64,000 nucleotides of DNA from Dasypus novemcinctus (Eukaryota; Chordata; Mammalia; Cingulata; Dasypodidae). The notes beneath the pieces were generated by a model. It had not been told where the DNA came from. It did no database searches and worked only from the letters and a program-made list of their open reading frames with translations. Position numbers and translations under genes: made by a program. The stretch lies in contig NC_080683.1 of the NCBI RefSeq assembly GCF_030445035.2, positions 88,125,675 through 88,189,674 on the forward strand. Reading direction: 5' to 3'. Below are positions 35,550 through 46,630 of this stretch, one piece after another. How positions within the stretch are numbered: position 1 is the stretch's first letter; each line of letters opens with the position of its first letter.

Positions 35550-35930
35550 TTATTTTTTTAATCCTCCTCCCCCCCACCCCGCGTCTTGCTTGCTGTCTGC
35601 TCTCTGTGTCCATTTGCTGTGTGTTCTTCCATGTGTCTGTATTTATTTTTATTTATTTATTCCCACCCCCCCTTGTGGCTTGCTTGCTGTCCGCTCTCTG
35701 TGTCCATTTGCTGTGCACTCTTCTGAGTTTTTGCTTTGTCTCCCTTCTTTGTTGCATCACCTTGCTGAGTCGGCTCTCCAGGCTGGGCAGAGCTCCCCAG
35801 TGTCTGTGGGCCCAGCGGTGCTCAGCAGCATGCGGGTGAGCCTGCCTTCACAAGGAGGCCCCAGGACACGAACCCAGGGCCTCCCATATGGTAGACAGGA
35901 GCCCAACTGACTGAGCCATAGCCGCTTCCC
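35550..35930 (-). mobile_element. DAS-type SINE with doubled tail
   Basis: Two successive copies of the tail-proximal segment ('gctctctgtgtccatttgctgtg' at about 35,598-35,622 and 35,694-35,718), each followed by a 'gtgtt/gcactcttc' phrase, precede one body and tRNA-like head ending 'gagccatagccgcttccc'. Either a second SINE landed in the tail of the first, or the tail region was duplicated. The head belongs to the subtype lacking the 'gggctcccctac' block. Confidence 0.75.
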
Positions 35931-37551
35931 TTCACTTTCAATTTGTACTCTTATTCTTGTATTCTTACTTTTAAAATTCTTCCTTACACTGAGGTATTAA
36001 AGATAGTCTCCTTTATTGCCTTTTTAAAGTTTGAAAAGTTATCTTTAACATTAAAGTTTTTAATCCATCTGGAATTGATTTTGTGAATGCACTGAGGTAG
36101 GGCTATGGTTTCTCTCACCTCCCCCAACTTGGCTAATTTTTTCAGCAGTGTTTACTGAACAATCTTTTCCTCATTGAGCCTCCATGCTACCTCTTGTCAT
36201 AAATCAAGTTTCCATATATGTATAGGTCTATTTCTGGGCTTACTATTCTGCTTCATTGGATAATTTGCCTAGCCTTAACCCACTAATTTGCTTCTTGAAT
36301 GTTTCAGGATATACCATCTGGGTTGGAGTTTTGTTTAAAGAAAGATTTTAAATTACTGATTTAAATGCTTCAATGGTTGGAAAAATATTCAGACTCCTCA
36401 TTTCTTATTAGTTCATATTTGTCAAATTGTATATTTATTGGAATTTTCCATTTTGGCTAGGTTTTCAAATTTAATGTCTTGGTGTTCTTCACAATATCCT
36501 CATTATCTTTGTTACTGTTTCTAACCCCGTAGTTATTTTCTCCATTTATAATATTATTTGCCCTTACTTTCTTTGTCTTGGTTAATCCCACTAAAGGTTG
36601 AGTGATTGTGTTAGTTTATTCAAAGAAACAGCCTTCGCTTTTGCTCATTCTCTATTAAATATTTCCCTTTTCTGCATCATTAATTTCTGCTCCTAGATTT
36701 ATTTTTCTTTTTTTCTACTATGTGTGCATTTTGGTATTGCTTTTCTAACCTCATAAGCAAAATTCATAGGTCATTAATTTTTGGTCTTTTTTTCTCTTGT
36801 GCAAGTAATAAAAACTAAATATTTCCTCCGAGAGCTGCTCACAAATTTCAATATGTAGTGTTTTCCTTGTTTAATTTTAAATATTGAGAATTTTCATTGA
36901 AATGTTTCTTCCTTGATCCAGAGTTATTTAGAAAAATGTTTCTTAATTGCCAAACCTATGGATTTTTCCACTTTTATTTTATTATTGATTTCCTGTGTAG
37001 TCTCAAACCAAAGGATTTCAGTTGCTTTTTTTTAAGTTCTTGAGACTCATTAATGGCCCATTATGTGATCAAGTTTCTAACCTTTCTTTGTGTGCTTGAA
37101 CAGTTATTGACTTCAGTGTTCTACATTATATGAGTTTCTCAATCGCTTGTCCAAGTGTTCCATATATTTACTGTTTTTTTTTCTTTGTTTGCTTGATCTA
37201 TTGATTACCGAGAGAACTGTATTAAAATCTCCTACTCTGAATGTAGGTTAGACTATTTTTTTCTGTCATTTTTTTGTGTGGGCACTTAAAGATAATACTA
37301 TTAGGTGTATAAGCATTTAGAATTGTTATATTTTACAGATAAATTTAACCTTTTTTCCCATTATACAGTGATTCTCTTTATCTCTAGCTATGCTTTCATT
37401 TTCCCTTAAAGTCTTTTTTGATGTGATAACAGAAGAGCTTTCTTTTGATTAGGCTTTGCCTGACATATACCTTTCATTTATTTTCTTCCAGTTTTCCTTT
37501 ATTCTTACATTGTAGATGGGTTTCTTGCAAGAAGTACATAGATGGATTTTT

Positions 37552-38441
37552 TTTCTTAAAAAATTATTTTTATTGAGGCGAAATTCATATAACACACAAT
37601 TGGTCATTCTAAAATACTAAATTCAGTGACATTTAGTGCATTCACAATCTTGTGCAGTTGCCACTTTTTTCTAGTTTCAGTGGTTTGTTTTTTTACCCTA
37701 AAAGATCAACTCATAATCATTAAGTAATCATTCCCAGTTCCCTCCTCCCCCTATTCCATTGCAAGCACAAATCTGCAATTATATCTCTATGGATTTGCTT
37801 ATTCTGGATATTTTTTACAAAAGGAATCATACAATATATGACCTTTTGTACCTGGCCTCTTTCACTTAGCATAATTTTTTAAACAAATCATTTTTATTGG
37901 TGCATATTAATAAAGCATAAATCCATCCAAAATGTACAATCAATGGTATTTGGTGTAAACACATATTTGTGTATTCATCACTTCAATCATTCATAGAGCA
38001 CTTTCATTATTTCAATAAAGATAATAAACAACAAACAAAACTCAGCACCTCTCAATCTTTCTATGCTTCCTCTACTGTACATAGCTGCTATTCTTTTTCC
38101 TTCTTTCTAGTATATTTGTATTTATATTTTCCTAAAACAGTCTTATATATGCAATATCACCCAAATTCATGTTTTACATGAGGCTTTACTGTCATATACA
38201 GTATCATGTTATAGTTTTTAGCTTTCCTTCTGGTAATATACATGACTTTAGACTTTCCCTTGTAACCACTGTCATATCCATACACTAGCACTAATAGTTA
38301 CAAACACCATGATATGCTTTCACCATTTCTATTCATTTCCAAAGATTTATAAACAACCTTTAAACCAATTCTGCACAGATTTCCATTCTCTACCCTCCTA
38401 TTTTCTAGTGAACTGTATTCTAATTAACTCCATGGGTTTAC
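37552..38441 (-). mobile_element. Composite L1 insertion bracketed by a 13-base duplication
   Basis: Left part (to about 37,880) is an antisense L1 3' UTR: 'ttttattgaggcgaaattcat', 'cattcacaatcttgtgcag', 'ggcctctttcacttagcata'. A second T-rich start at about 37,880 leads into a different antisense L1-like tail ('atttttattggtgcatatta', 'tcattatttcaataaagat', 'aacagtcttatatatgcaat'). The host L1 resumes after tagatggattttt, present at 37,539-37,551 and 38,442-38,454. Confidence 0.65.
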
Positions 38442-39180
38442 TAGATGGATTTTTAAAAATTCAGTCTACTTTGCCTTTTTATTGGCATATTTAGTCCAGT
38501 CTTACAATTTTTGGCATATTTTCATTCATTCACCTTATTTTGTGCGTTCTAGTGTCTCACTTTTTCTATATTTCTTTTTTCCTCTCTTTTGCCTTCTTTT
38601 GGATTATTTTTCCCATTCCAATTTTTCCTCCTAGGAAGCCAAGCACCCTCTTTCTATTATTTTAGTATTTACCCTGGATATTGTAACCTTCATATTTAAC
38701 TCATTAAATTTGAAGTTCTGCAATTTCCATTTGAGGTTTGAGGTGCATATTTCTTTTTATTTATCCTGCTTGAGTTTTACTGGACTTCTTGAATAAGTCA
38801 ACTGATGTCTTATGTTAGTTCTGAAAATCCTCAGTCATTATCTCTTCAAATATTGCCTCTGTTACAGCTTTCTCTTCTAGAATTCTTATTAAATATGTGT
38901 TAAGTGATATTTTCCATCACTTAATTCCTTTCTGTATTTTCCATTTCTTTGTGTCTCTCTGCTTCATTCTGGATTTCTAGTTCATTAATCCCTCTCTTCA
39001 GCTGTGTCTATTCTGCTGCTAAACCCAAGCACTGAGTTCAAAATTTTAGTTATTATATTTTTAATTTCTAGAAATTCTCTTCTTCTTTTAACATCTGCTT
39101 AGTTATCTTAATAACCTCTTGCTCCAATTTCAGCTTGAGGTTTTCAGATCATCTTGAAGTATAAATTGGGGTTAACAAAA

Positions 39181-40190
39181 TTTATGTGAGAATCAGATTG
39201 TAGTGTGAATTCCCAGGGTATATTTTTCCCATTTTATTTAGTGCTAAGTCCGAGACAGGCAATTTTTCTTGTGGTGTCATGGCATCAGGGGTGAGTATAT
39301 TTCTGGTTTAGTCTGACACTGATGGTATCTAGTCTCAAAGTTTTCTAGGCCATCAAAATTGAAATAAGGTTGACTGGTTTAGCAGGGGAAAGAGAGAGAG
39401 AGAGAGAGAGAGAAGAGCTTAACCTTTAAAACACTTAAAAAAACAAGAGCAATATAACAACTAGTCTAAGCTATTAATGAGGCATTTATTTAAATAAAGT
39501 AAAATGATGCAGGGCAAAATACCAGGCAAAATAAAATATGTAATGCAACAGTTGTAGGTGATCAAGAGTGATTATCAGGGAGATATTTTTAGGAAAGCTG
39601 CCAGCAGCTATTGCAGTAACCAAGTTTCTCTTCACAGGGAAAGAATTAGATGATAAGGCTTGTTTCAGATAAAGGGCTCAACAAATGAGAAATCATAAAG
39701 TAAATAATTCTTGGCACTTCAGGCTTTTTCTAATGTGATTGCATCTAGGGTAGAAACTATTTCAAATTTTTGGTTTAATTTTTTGATGAATTCATTTTAG
39801 ATTTGCATATCTGAGCAAATGTGATTTGGGTGGGACCAAACACTCATGGTCCACAGGTCCTATACTTTGGAACTCTCTGGAGTCTTTAGGAAACTTCCAT
39901 TTAGTAGAGGCAGGAGTGTCCCACTCAGCCCTGAACCCTTGAGAGTTTCAGGAACAGCTATGGGATCCAAGGATATCCTGGCATGCTTTTTCCTGGCCAT
40001 TCTTGTAGGTATTTTTCCTATGGTTGTAGCAGTTTTCGTTTGTACTGCCCTGGAAGACCTGCCCATTGAGCTGATGTCCCCAGTGAATCCTTTCCTGTTT
40101 GAGCAAAGGGGTGGCTGACACGATTTAGCCCTGAAATGGATATTGGCTATGAAAAGAAAAATGACAAACTCATTCTGAATGCTCACTGTG
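39181..40190. other. Mostly unique; AG microsatellite and a small hydrophobic ORF
   Basis: AG tract at 39,390-39,413. The plus frame 39,846-40,118 contains an internal ATG at 39,960 with G at -3 and +4. From there it encodes about 52 residues with one strongly hydrophobic stretch ('ILACFFLAILVGIFPMVVAV'), stopping at 40,118. I know no family for it, and the hydrophobic run is typical of T-rich DNA. Confidence 0.25.
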
Positions 40191-40330
40191 TCCCAAGTAC
40201 TGTCCGAAGGGCCTTGTTTGTATTAATTCATTTAATATCCAAAACACTCTGAAAGAATATTCAGTCTGATCACCTCATATCCAGAAAATGAAACTGAATT
40301 CTCAAAGCAAGATTTATCCAAGGTCTAAAA
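40190..40330 (-). repeat. MIR SINE fragment, antisense
   Basis: 'Gtcccaagtactgtccgaagg', 'taattcatttaatatccaaaac' and 'ccagaaaatgaaactgaattctc' follow antisense MIR. Confidence 0.55.
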
Positions 40331-40735
40331 GAAAAAAAAAAAAAATGCCCAGAACCAAAAACCTAATGAGACTTCAGATTCATTACTCTTTTCACCACAA
40401 GCAACTGACACTGTCTAGAGAGTAGCTTTTGCTCTTGAAGAGTTTAGTCCCGTGTGTATATATCTTTTACATGTACATAAATATAAACGTATGACAACTG
40501 CAACTGATGATAACATCAGGCTAACCACTTCTTAACATCTGTAAAAATAAACAAAGAGAAAAAAAAAAAACCCATAAACTTAATAGCAGCCCCCCTTTCA
40601 AATTTACTTGGGAACTTGCTCAAATCCAAAAAAAATTACCTCTGGCTTTTCCTTTTTATTTAGGTAGCTGTGTCATGCACTGGGAGGGTTAAGTCTGAGG
40701 ATTTCTGGATTCTGTTCTTTGCTTTCCGATTGCAA
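40331..40735. other. Unique, A-run containing sequence
   Basis: A-runs at 40,331-40,345 and 40,558-40,571. No recognisable feature otherwise. Confidence 0.4.
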
Positions 40736-40739
40736 TATT

Positions 40740-40980
40740 TATTTTATTAAACACATGCAATACTTCCTACATATTAGATATTGTTTTAAGCTCTATATTA
40801 ACTAGTTTGACCCTCATAGCAGTTCTATGAGATGGTACTACTGTGATCCTCTTTTATTATCCCCATTTTAGCTGCAGACAAGTTGAGTAACTTGCTGAAG
40901 TTCATTCAGTTAGAGAGGGGCAGAGCCAGGGTTTGAGCCCAGGCAGTCTTGTCTCCAGCACCCATCCATGCCACCCTTCC
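40740..40980 (-). repeat. MIR SINE, antisense, near full length
   Basis: 'Gaccctcatagcagttctatgag', 'ttatccccattttagctgcag', 'gagtaacttgctgaagttca' and 'gggtttgagcccaggcagtc' reproduce the MIR order with an intact-looking B-box region. Confidence 0.85.
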
Positions 40981-41681
40981 TATCAGTTCAGGTCAAGAAA
41001 TCAAAGTCTGCAACTCTGCCAGCACATTGGAATTCATGGATTAAATAAGTCACAACAAGGAACACCTTATTGGTTTCCAGTCAGGGCTGGGGGGACGACC
41101 TGTCTATCCCTTTATATTGGTAAATTATCTTCTTCTTCAATTAATATTTATGCTAGTCCCCAGTAAGCACTCAGCATTATTGAATGAACCATGCATTGTA
41201 CCAATGGTAGAAAGCCCATCAGAGTCATTCGGCTTCACACGGATGCAGGCTCCTGCATTTAAACATCAGTTCCTTCACTTGATCTCTGCCAGGCAGCGTC
41301 CTACGTACCTTACATTCAGCAGTAATTACGAGGTAGCATCCTTAGAGACTTGGTGGTGGTGGGGAGTCACTTTCAATGGTGATAATGACAATCTCCCTCT
41401 CCCCCTTTCATCTCTGCTCCTCTATTGTTTGGTATTAAAAATAGCATTTCCACCTAAAGGGAAGAGATTATGACCTTTGTGTCTGCTTTATTGGCAGCTG
41501 CAGCAAGAGGAACCCTGGCTCCCCTGGAATGTACACCAGGTAACACTCCTGGAGCTTCAGTCCACATTTAATGTAGACACTTCCACTCACCAGTCAAGAG
41601 AGTTCATATTATGCATGTTTAACAGCAAACACTCCTTAGGAGGTGAGAAAGAATGCCTTCAAGTAGATGATAGAAAGATAT
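40981..41681. other. Unique sequence
   Basis: No recognised gene. The plus frames 40,933-41,166, 41,117-41,473 and 41,477-41,875 have no homology I know, and the last runs into the SINE. Confidence 0.4.
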
Positions 41682-41693
41682 CTCCCCAGCTCT

Positions 41694-42114
41694 TTTTTTT
41701 TTTTAAAGATTTATTTATTTATTTCTCTCCCCTCCCCCCCACCCCCGTTGTCTGTTCTCTGTGTTCTCTGTGTCCATTTGCTGCATCTTCTTTATCCGCT
41801 TCTGTTGTTGTCAGCGGCACAGGAATCTGTGTTTCTTTTTGTTGCGTCATCTTGTTGTGTAAGCTCTCTGTGTAGGTGACGCCATTCCTGGGCAGGCTGC
41901 ACTTTCTTTCACGCTGGGCGGCTCTCCTTACGGGGTGCACTCCTTGTACTTGGGGCTCCCCTACACGGGGACACCCCTGCATGGCAGGGCACTCCTTGCG
42001 TGCATCAGCACCGCGCATGGGCCAGCTCCACACGGGTCAAGGAGGCCCGGAGTTTGAAACACGGACCTCCCATATGGTAGATGGACGCCCTAACCACTGG
42101 GCCAAGTCTGCCGC
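41694..42114 (-). mobile_element. DAS SINE, full length
   Basis: Antisense copy from T-run to 'gggccaagtctgccgc'. Duplications ctccccagctct and ctccccagttct at 41,682-41,693 and 42,115-42,126. Retains the long block ('tgtgtttctttttgttgcg') but has the 'aaccactgggccaagt' head of the younger group, so it is intermediate in type. Confidence 0.93.
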
Positions 42115-42289
42115 CTCCCCAGTTCTCAGTACAATCCTAGATCAAATCAATGGCCCTTCTTTCTTCATACAATGCCCAAACCTGGAGATACCTTTGAGAT
42201 CATCATCAGGAGATCTGCCCGTAGAGGGTAAGGAAACTGCAATCCAAAGAGGTGGAAGGAACACATTTTAGGAGCATAAGCAGGAGTGT

Positions 42290-42905
42290 TGGGTATTTTT
42301 TGTTGGCCCCTCCGGATCTACCCTTTACCTCCTCTACCTTACTCTCTGCCTGGGAGGTTCACCCATCCAGACTATATCAACTGTCTTGTCCATGGCTGGG
42401 CCAATGTTTTACATGAGGAGGGAGCAGGGTGAGTGAGGTTAAGCATTTATTTCCTTGACACTCTCTTTGAAGATTGCCATGAACTAACTGACTGTCCCTC
42501 CATCAAAGCTACATCTTCTGTCATGGTGGCCTGCTTGGCTGGACTCCTCTCTTGCATCCCAGTAATTGCTACTTCCCCTTATCCCTCTGGGCCTAGGGCT
42601 GGTGACAGCTTCACTGTCATTCACCTGGGCTGTTGCACTATCTCTGATAATTATACAGGAGGCCGTATAATTTATCTTCTAAACTAGGATCCTCTTGAGA
42701 GTAGAGGGGGTGCTTTAATCATGATGATACAGGGCTGTAAACCGCCCTGTCCTGTGCAATCAATGGCCACCTTACCCACAGGACATCTAAGGCCACCCCA
42801 CCACACCCTGCTCGCATCTTCGTATATAGCCCCTGGTAAATAAACCCTCCCTGAATTATCCTAATGTGAGCGTGCTATTGGTTCTTGTTAGGACCCTGAC
42901 ACACA
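42290..42905 (+). repeat. Ancient repeat with polyadenylation-type 3' part, class not assigned
   Basis: Blocks such as 'ctctgggcctagggctggtgacagc', 'gtaaataaaccctccctgaatt' and 'ggttcttgttaggaccctgac' match an old placental repeat I have seen, probably LTR-like, with AATAAA at about 42,838. The frame at 42,433-42,687 lies inside it. Confidence 0.4.
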
Positions 42906-42933
42906 GCTCCCAACTTCAACTTTCATGATTCTT

Positions 42934-43308
42934 TTTTTTTTTTTTTTTTTTTTAAAGATTTATTTATTTAATTCCCCCCCCTCCCCTGGTTGTCTGCTCT
43001 TGGTGTCTATTTGCTGCGTCTTGTTTCTTTGTCCGCCTCCGCTGCCGTCAGCGGCACGGGAAGTGTGGGCGGCGACATTCCTGGGCAGGCTGCACCTTCC
43101 TTCGCGCTGGGCTGCTCTCCTCACGGGCGCACTCCCCGCGCGTGGGGCTCCCCCACGCGGGGGTCACCCTTGCGTGGCACGGCACTCCCTGCGCGCATCA
43201 GCACTGCGCATGGCCAGCTCCACACGGGTCAAGGAGGCCCGGGGTTTGAACCACGGACCTCCCACACGGCAGACGGACGCCCTAACCACTGGGCCAAAGT
43301 CCGTTTCC
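42934..43308 (-). mobile_element. DAS SINE, youngest CpG-rich subtype
   Basis: Antisense copy with a long pure T-run, C-run, CpG-dense body and intact tRNA-like head ('gtttgaaccacggacctccc', 'ccactgggccaaagtccg'). Perfect 14-base duplications, ctttcatgattctt, at 42,920-42,933 and 43,309-43,322. The block of about 50 bases present in older copies is absent. High CpG retention suggests recent insertion. Overlapping frames of 124-130 codons here are not genes. Confidence 0.95.
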
Positions 43309-43322
43309 CTTTCATGATTCTT

Positions 43323-43963
43323 AAACCCGTGCTTTTCCCCCCATTTGATTTAGAAACTGATTGACTACCAACCCAAAAATAAGCCGATGAAGAACTCCAA
43401 CACCATTCTTGAGATCTTAAAGTGTAGTGTTTTCCAAAGTATCATATGAGACAAATTTCAGGTGGCACACTCATCAATATATGCTATTTTTGGTTATATA
43501 CTATTAATGTGTGTTAAAAAAATGTTACTGGCACCCAAAACCCATGATTTCATGTACATCATTAATTAGGACAAAAGGAGAGTAGAAATTAATTTTTAAA
43601 AGTAAGTTAATTTGAAGAAAAATATTACATCAGCTATATAATAGGTTGTACTTAGGCACTTGGAGAGTACTCACAGGGTACAATAAACACATCATTAGAG
43701 TTATTAATAGTTAACTCGAGGAAACTGCGATGAGAGCTCTAAGCGGCTCTTACGTTTAGTGTAGTGGCATCAGCCTCACCTGTGAGCCCATCGCTTGTCT
43801 TGAAAAAGCTGAGACTTGGTTACAAGGGGCTGAAGAGGGTCGCAGGGATTGTGTGACTTCATCACCCTCGCGAGAGAATTGAAAAGGCACTGACAGACAG
43901 CGGGTCAGGAGCGTCTTCCCTTTAGGAAAGGCCGGCACATTTCAGAGCAAGAAAAGGTAGAAC

Positions 43964-43965
<2 letters not shown>
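43323..43965. other. Unique sequence
   Basis: No gene or repeat recognised. Confidence 0.4.
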
Positions 43966-44001
<36 letters not shown>

Positions 44002-44011
44002 CACGCGCGCA
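43966..44011. repeat. (TG)n-(CG)n alternating purine-pyrimidine tract
   Basis: About 15 TG units run straight into 'cgcgcgcacgcgcgcac', giving about 45 bases of strict purine-pyrimidine alternation, a classical Z-DNA-prone tract, followed by a short CT run. Confidence 0.95.
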
Positions 44012-45125
44012 CTCTCTCACTCTTGTCCCGGCTGGGGCAATACTCTCTGATTGTCATCTCTGCCTGTGACCACTATTTCCTCATTCTCCTCAGTTCCTTA
44101 AACTCAACATGTCACTCTCACTCTCTTCCATACTTTCTCTGAAACATATGTTTACCACATGTATTTATTTTTGTTTGAACGTGCGTCAGTGTTTTGATGC
44201 ACACTCCTAATCCCTCAAAGCTTTAATTTTCACGTCTATTTCATAAGCCAAACGCCTCCCAGGCAAATGCTCTCTCATTTTCCCACTGACTGCAAACTCC
44301 TCAAGGGCAGGCAGGACCTTTGACTCAGGAGGTGTGGGACTGTGCTCGCCCTGCTCCCAGAACCCAGCATGGCCTGGGCTCACAGGGCGGAGATGCCTGA
44401 TGAACCCGCCTCTGGTTCCCTGCACTTAACACAGAAAGCCTGACCCAAAGTAGAAGCCAAATATCTGCTAAATAAAAGAATTGCTCTCAGAGCCTTTGAC
44501 TCAATTTAAGAGAGATGTTCAGATGCTGCTAATGGTTTCACAACTTTGAGGAAATGACATCTCTATAGCTTCCTCAATTCCACAGAAAGGAAAGTGATGT
44601 CCAATCCCATGCTTTGCTCTTAGGAATGGAGAGAGAATTTAAGTGCAGAACTCAGTATGAATGGAATATCTTGAGACTCTTGAAAGAGAATCTATTTTTC
44701 AGAAAAGAAATAAAGTAAGAGTGTTATGTTGGAAAAGAAAAATTTTGCTTTGTCAAATCATGTAGCTCACATTAAATAACATTATGTAAGTAGAAGACTC
44801 AGTCTACTCTCTGGCATAGAGCAAGCACTTAGTAAACGTTTGCTGTAATCATCAGTGATTAGTTTGCAAAATTTTACTCTAACTTCAGATAATGGATTCC
44901 AGAATCTATTTTTCACCGTATCATTGGGATGGAGTGTTATGTGCCCATTTGGGGTGTTTCACTGTATTTTATAATCCTGTCAAAGTAGCTCATGTGGGCA
45001 AGAAGGTGTTTGTTTAGGAATGTGAAGTTATGGGAATGGGATTTGTTGAAGAAGGTGTAGTTATGGAATATAAAACTAGAAAGATTGTGAAGTAGTCCGT
45101 CCAGGAAACTTGGCAACTTGTTTGA
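44012..45125. other. Mostly unique; weak L2 pieces
   Basis: 44,215-44,475 looks like a decayed sense L2 ('actgcaaactcctcaagggc', then an 'aaatatctgctaaataaaag' end), and 44,800-44,845 has another L2-type tail ('gcatagagcaagcacttagtaaacg'). The rest is unrecognised. Confidence 0.4.
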
Positions 45126-45129
45126 ATTT

Positions 45130-45265
45130 TGATGTTTTTGGGCAAAATAAATTCTTGTTATAAAAGCAGTGTCTGTTCATTACAGAAGAATTAAATAATT
45201 CTGATGAATAAAGGAAAAGAAAAAAAGAAAAAAAGGAAGTACAGTACCAAAAAATCCCATTTTGA
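45130..45265 (-). repeat. L1 3' fragment, antisense
   Basis: 'Ttataaaagcagtgtctgttca', 'cattacagaagaattaaata' and the A-rich 'aaaagaaaaaaagaaaaaaagg' resemble an antisense L1M 3' piece. Confidence 0.35.
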
Positions 45266-45269
45266 GGAC

Positions 45270-45640
45270 CGTCTACCTTATTCCTTGGGGCTGCTGAGCT
45301 CTCCCACAGCGAGCAACATTGCCGCAGCTGCCAATCATCACGCCCGGTGACTCCGTCTGAGCCAATCAGATCCCTCTCCAGACTGTCAGTCTTGGGGCTC
45401 TGAATTTGAATGGGATGATACCGGACGTGCACACCAAAATAGACTGAGGTGACTTTCACCTAGCAGTGACTGTCTTCTTTCTTTTACCTGGATCCCAGGA
45501 ACTGTCCTGGTTCCTGTCTTACCCCAAGTCTGGTTGGTGAACTTCTTCCTTTCTCTCAGCTAAGCCTGCTCCCTCCAATAAATCCTTCCCCTCCCACTAC
45601 GTTTGTCAGAGTTGGTTCTTCTTGCTTCTTAGCTGGCTTA
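45270..45640 (+). repeat. Ancient repeat, possibly LTR-like
   Basis: Contains a CCAAT box ('gagccaatcagatccctctcc'), then 'tccaataaatccttcccctccc', an ordering typical of old LTRs. I cannot name the family. Confidence 0.3.
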
Positions 45641-45649
45641 TTCACTTAG

Positions 45650-46060
45650 AAACAATTATGGTCAACAATGTGGTTGTAATACGTCCACTACTGCTTCCTA
45701 AGTATGAGTGTGTATTATTAGCAAAAGGGATTCCCACACGGAATACCAAACAAACCTCATCTCATGTGAATAAATACAATTTGGACTACATCTTTCTGAT
45801 GGTTGCATGAAATCCCACCATGTTGGGCTATATCATAATTGAACTAATTTGCTTTGGACATTTGGGTTGCTCTTGGCTTTTCAGTATTAGAAATATTAGA
45901 AATAGCTAAAAACTTGCACACACACTCATGGTTATTCCTTTAGGATAAACTCCCAGATATGAATTGTTGAACCAAAGGAGAGGGCATATGAGAGGTTTTA
46001 GGTATAAACTGTCAAATTAAATCTTTCTGGATGGGTATATTCAAATAACTCTACTACAAT
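45650..46060 (-). repeat. L1M 3' UTR, antisense
   Basis: 'Gttgcatgaaatcccaccatg', 'tcataattgaactaatttgc', 'gacatttgggttgctcttgg' and 'aataactctactacaatgaagg' follow antisense L1M 3' order. Confidence 0.6.
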
Positions 46061-46207
46061 GAAGGCAATGCCTATGTCTGTTTTTATAATATCATCATAC
46101 TTTAAGCATCTAGCACAATACCTGACTCACAAATGAATGATAAATATTGACTTACTATATGCCAGAAATGGATGTGTATTATTTAATCACCACAGCTACT
46201 ATTATTT

Positions 46208-46589
46208 TAAAAGACTTACTTATTTATTTCTCCCTCCTCCCTCCATTGTCTGCTCTCTGTGTCCATTTGCTGTGTGTTCTTCTGTGTCTGCTTGTATTCT
46301 CATTAGGTGGCTCTGGGAAATGATTCTGAGACCTTCCAGAGTGGGAGAGAGGTGATCATTCTCTTGTGCCACCGTGGCTCCTTGGGCTGCTGCATCTTTT
46401 ATTGTCTCTCCTCTGTGTCTCTTTTTGTTGTGTCATCTTGCTGTGTTGGCTCTCCTCGTGGGCCAGCACTCCACGTGGGCCAGCTCACCACCTAGGCCAG
46501 CTTGCCTTCACCAGGAGGCCCTGGGTATTAAACCCTGGACCTCCTACATGGTAGATGGGAGCCCAATTGCTTGAGCCACATCTGCTTCC
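46208..46589 (-). mobile_element. DAS-type SINE, short-headed subtype
   Basis: Antisense copy: tail, C-poor body, then 'ggccagcactccacgtgggcc', 'ccaggaggccctgggtatt' and head 'gagccacatctgcttccc'. The 'gggctcccctac' block of other copies is replaced by a series of 'gggccagc' units. It carries a private middle segment at about 46,305-46,395. Imperfect duplications around ccaca(gct)actattattt at 46,190-46,207 and 46,590-46,604. Confidence 0.85.
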
Positions 46590-46630
46590 CCACAACTATT
46601 ATTTATGGAGAAGTTAAATAATTCACCCAA

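Larger units (their letters stand above)
33930..39180 (-). repeat. One ancient antisense L1, cut by three insertion complexes
   Basis: Outside the insertions (34,434-35,385; 35,550-35,930; 37,552-38,441) the text runs continuously through antisense L1M. The order is 3' UTR ('gaatggctggacatgccaag', 'ctcaccaatccctgacattg', 'atacctgttcaagacttttgcc'), then 'atggcttgtcttttaattttc', 'taatccatctggaattgatt' and 'atttttggtc', then 'gatgggtttcttgcaagaag', 'ttggcatatttagtccagtc' and 'tctcttcaaatattgcctctg'. Reading frames are destroyed. The right end is uncertain by about 150 bases. Confidence 0.7.

Noticed and set aside
39390-39413. AG tract (also TC at 15.8 kb and AAAG at 10.6 kb) as possible regulatory GAGA sites
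   Set aside because: Ordinary short microsatellites or A-rich runs; nothing in the context supports a regulatory role.
42925-43364. Overlapping open frames of 84-155 codons in antisense SINE copies (here and at 2.1-2.6, 5.4, 29.3, 41.5-42.3, 47.3, 54.3-54.9, 58.8-59.2 and 60.5 kb)
   Set aside because: They recur with the same peptide flavour in every antisense DAS SINE, in two or three frames at once. The GC-rich SINE body simply lacks stops; these are not genes.
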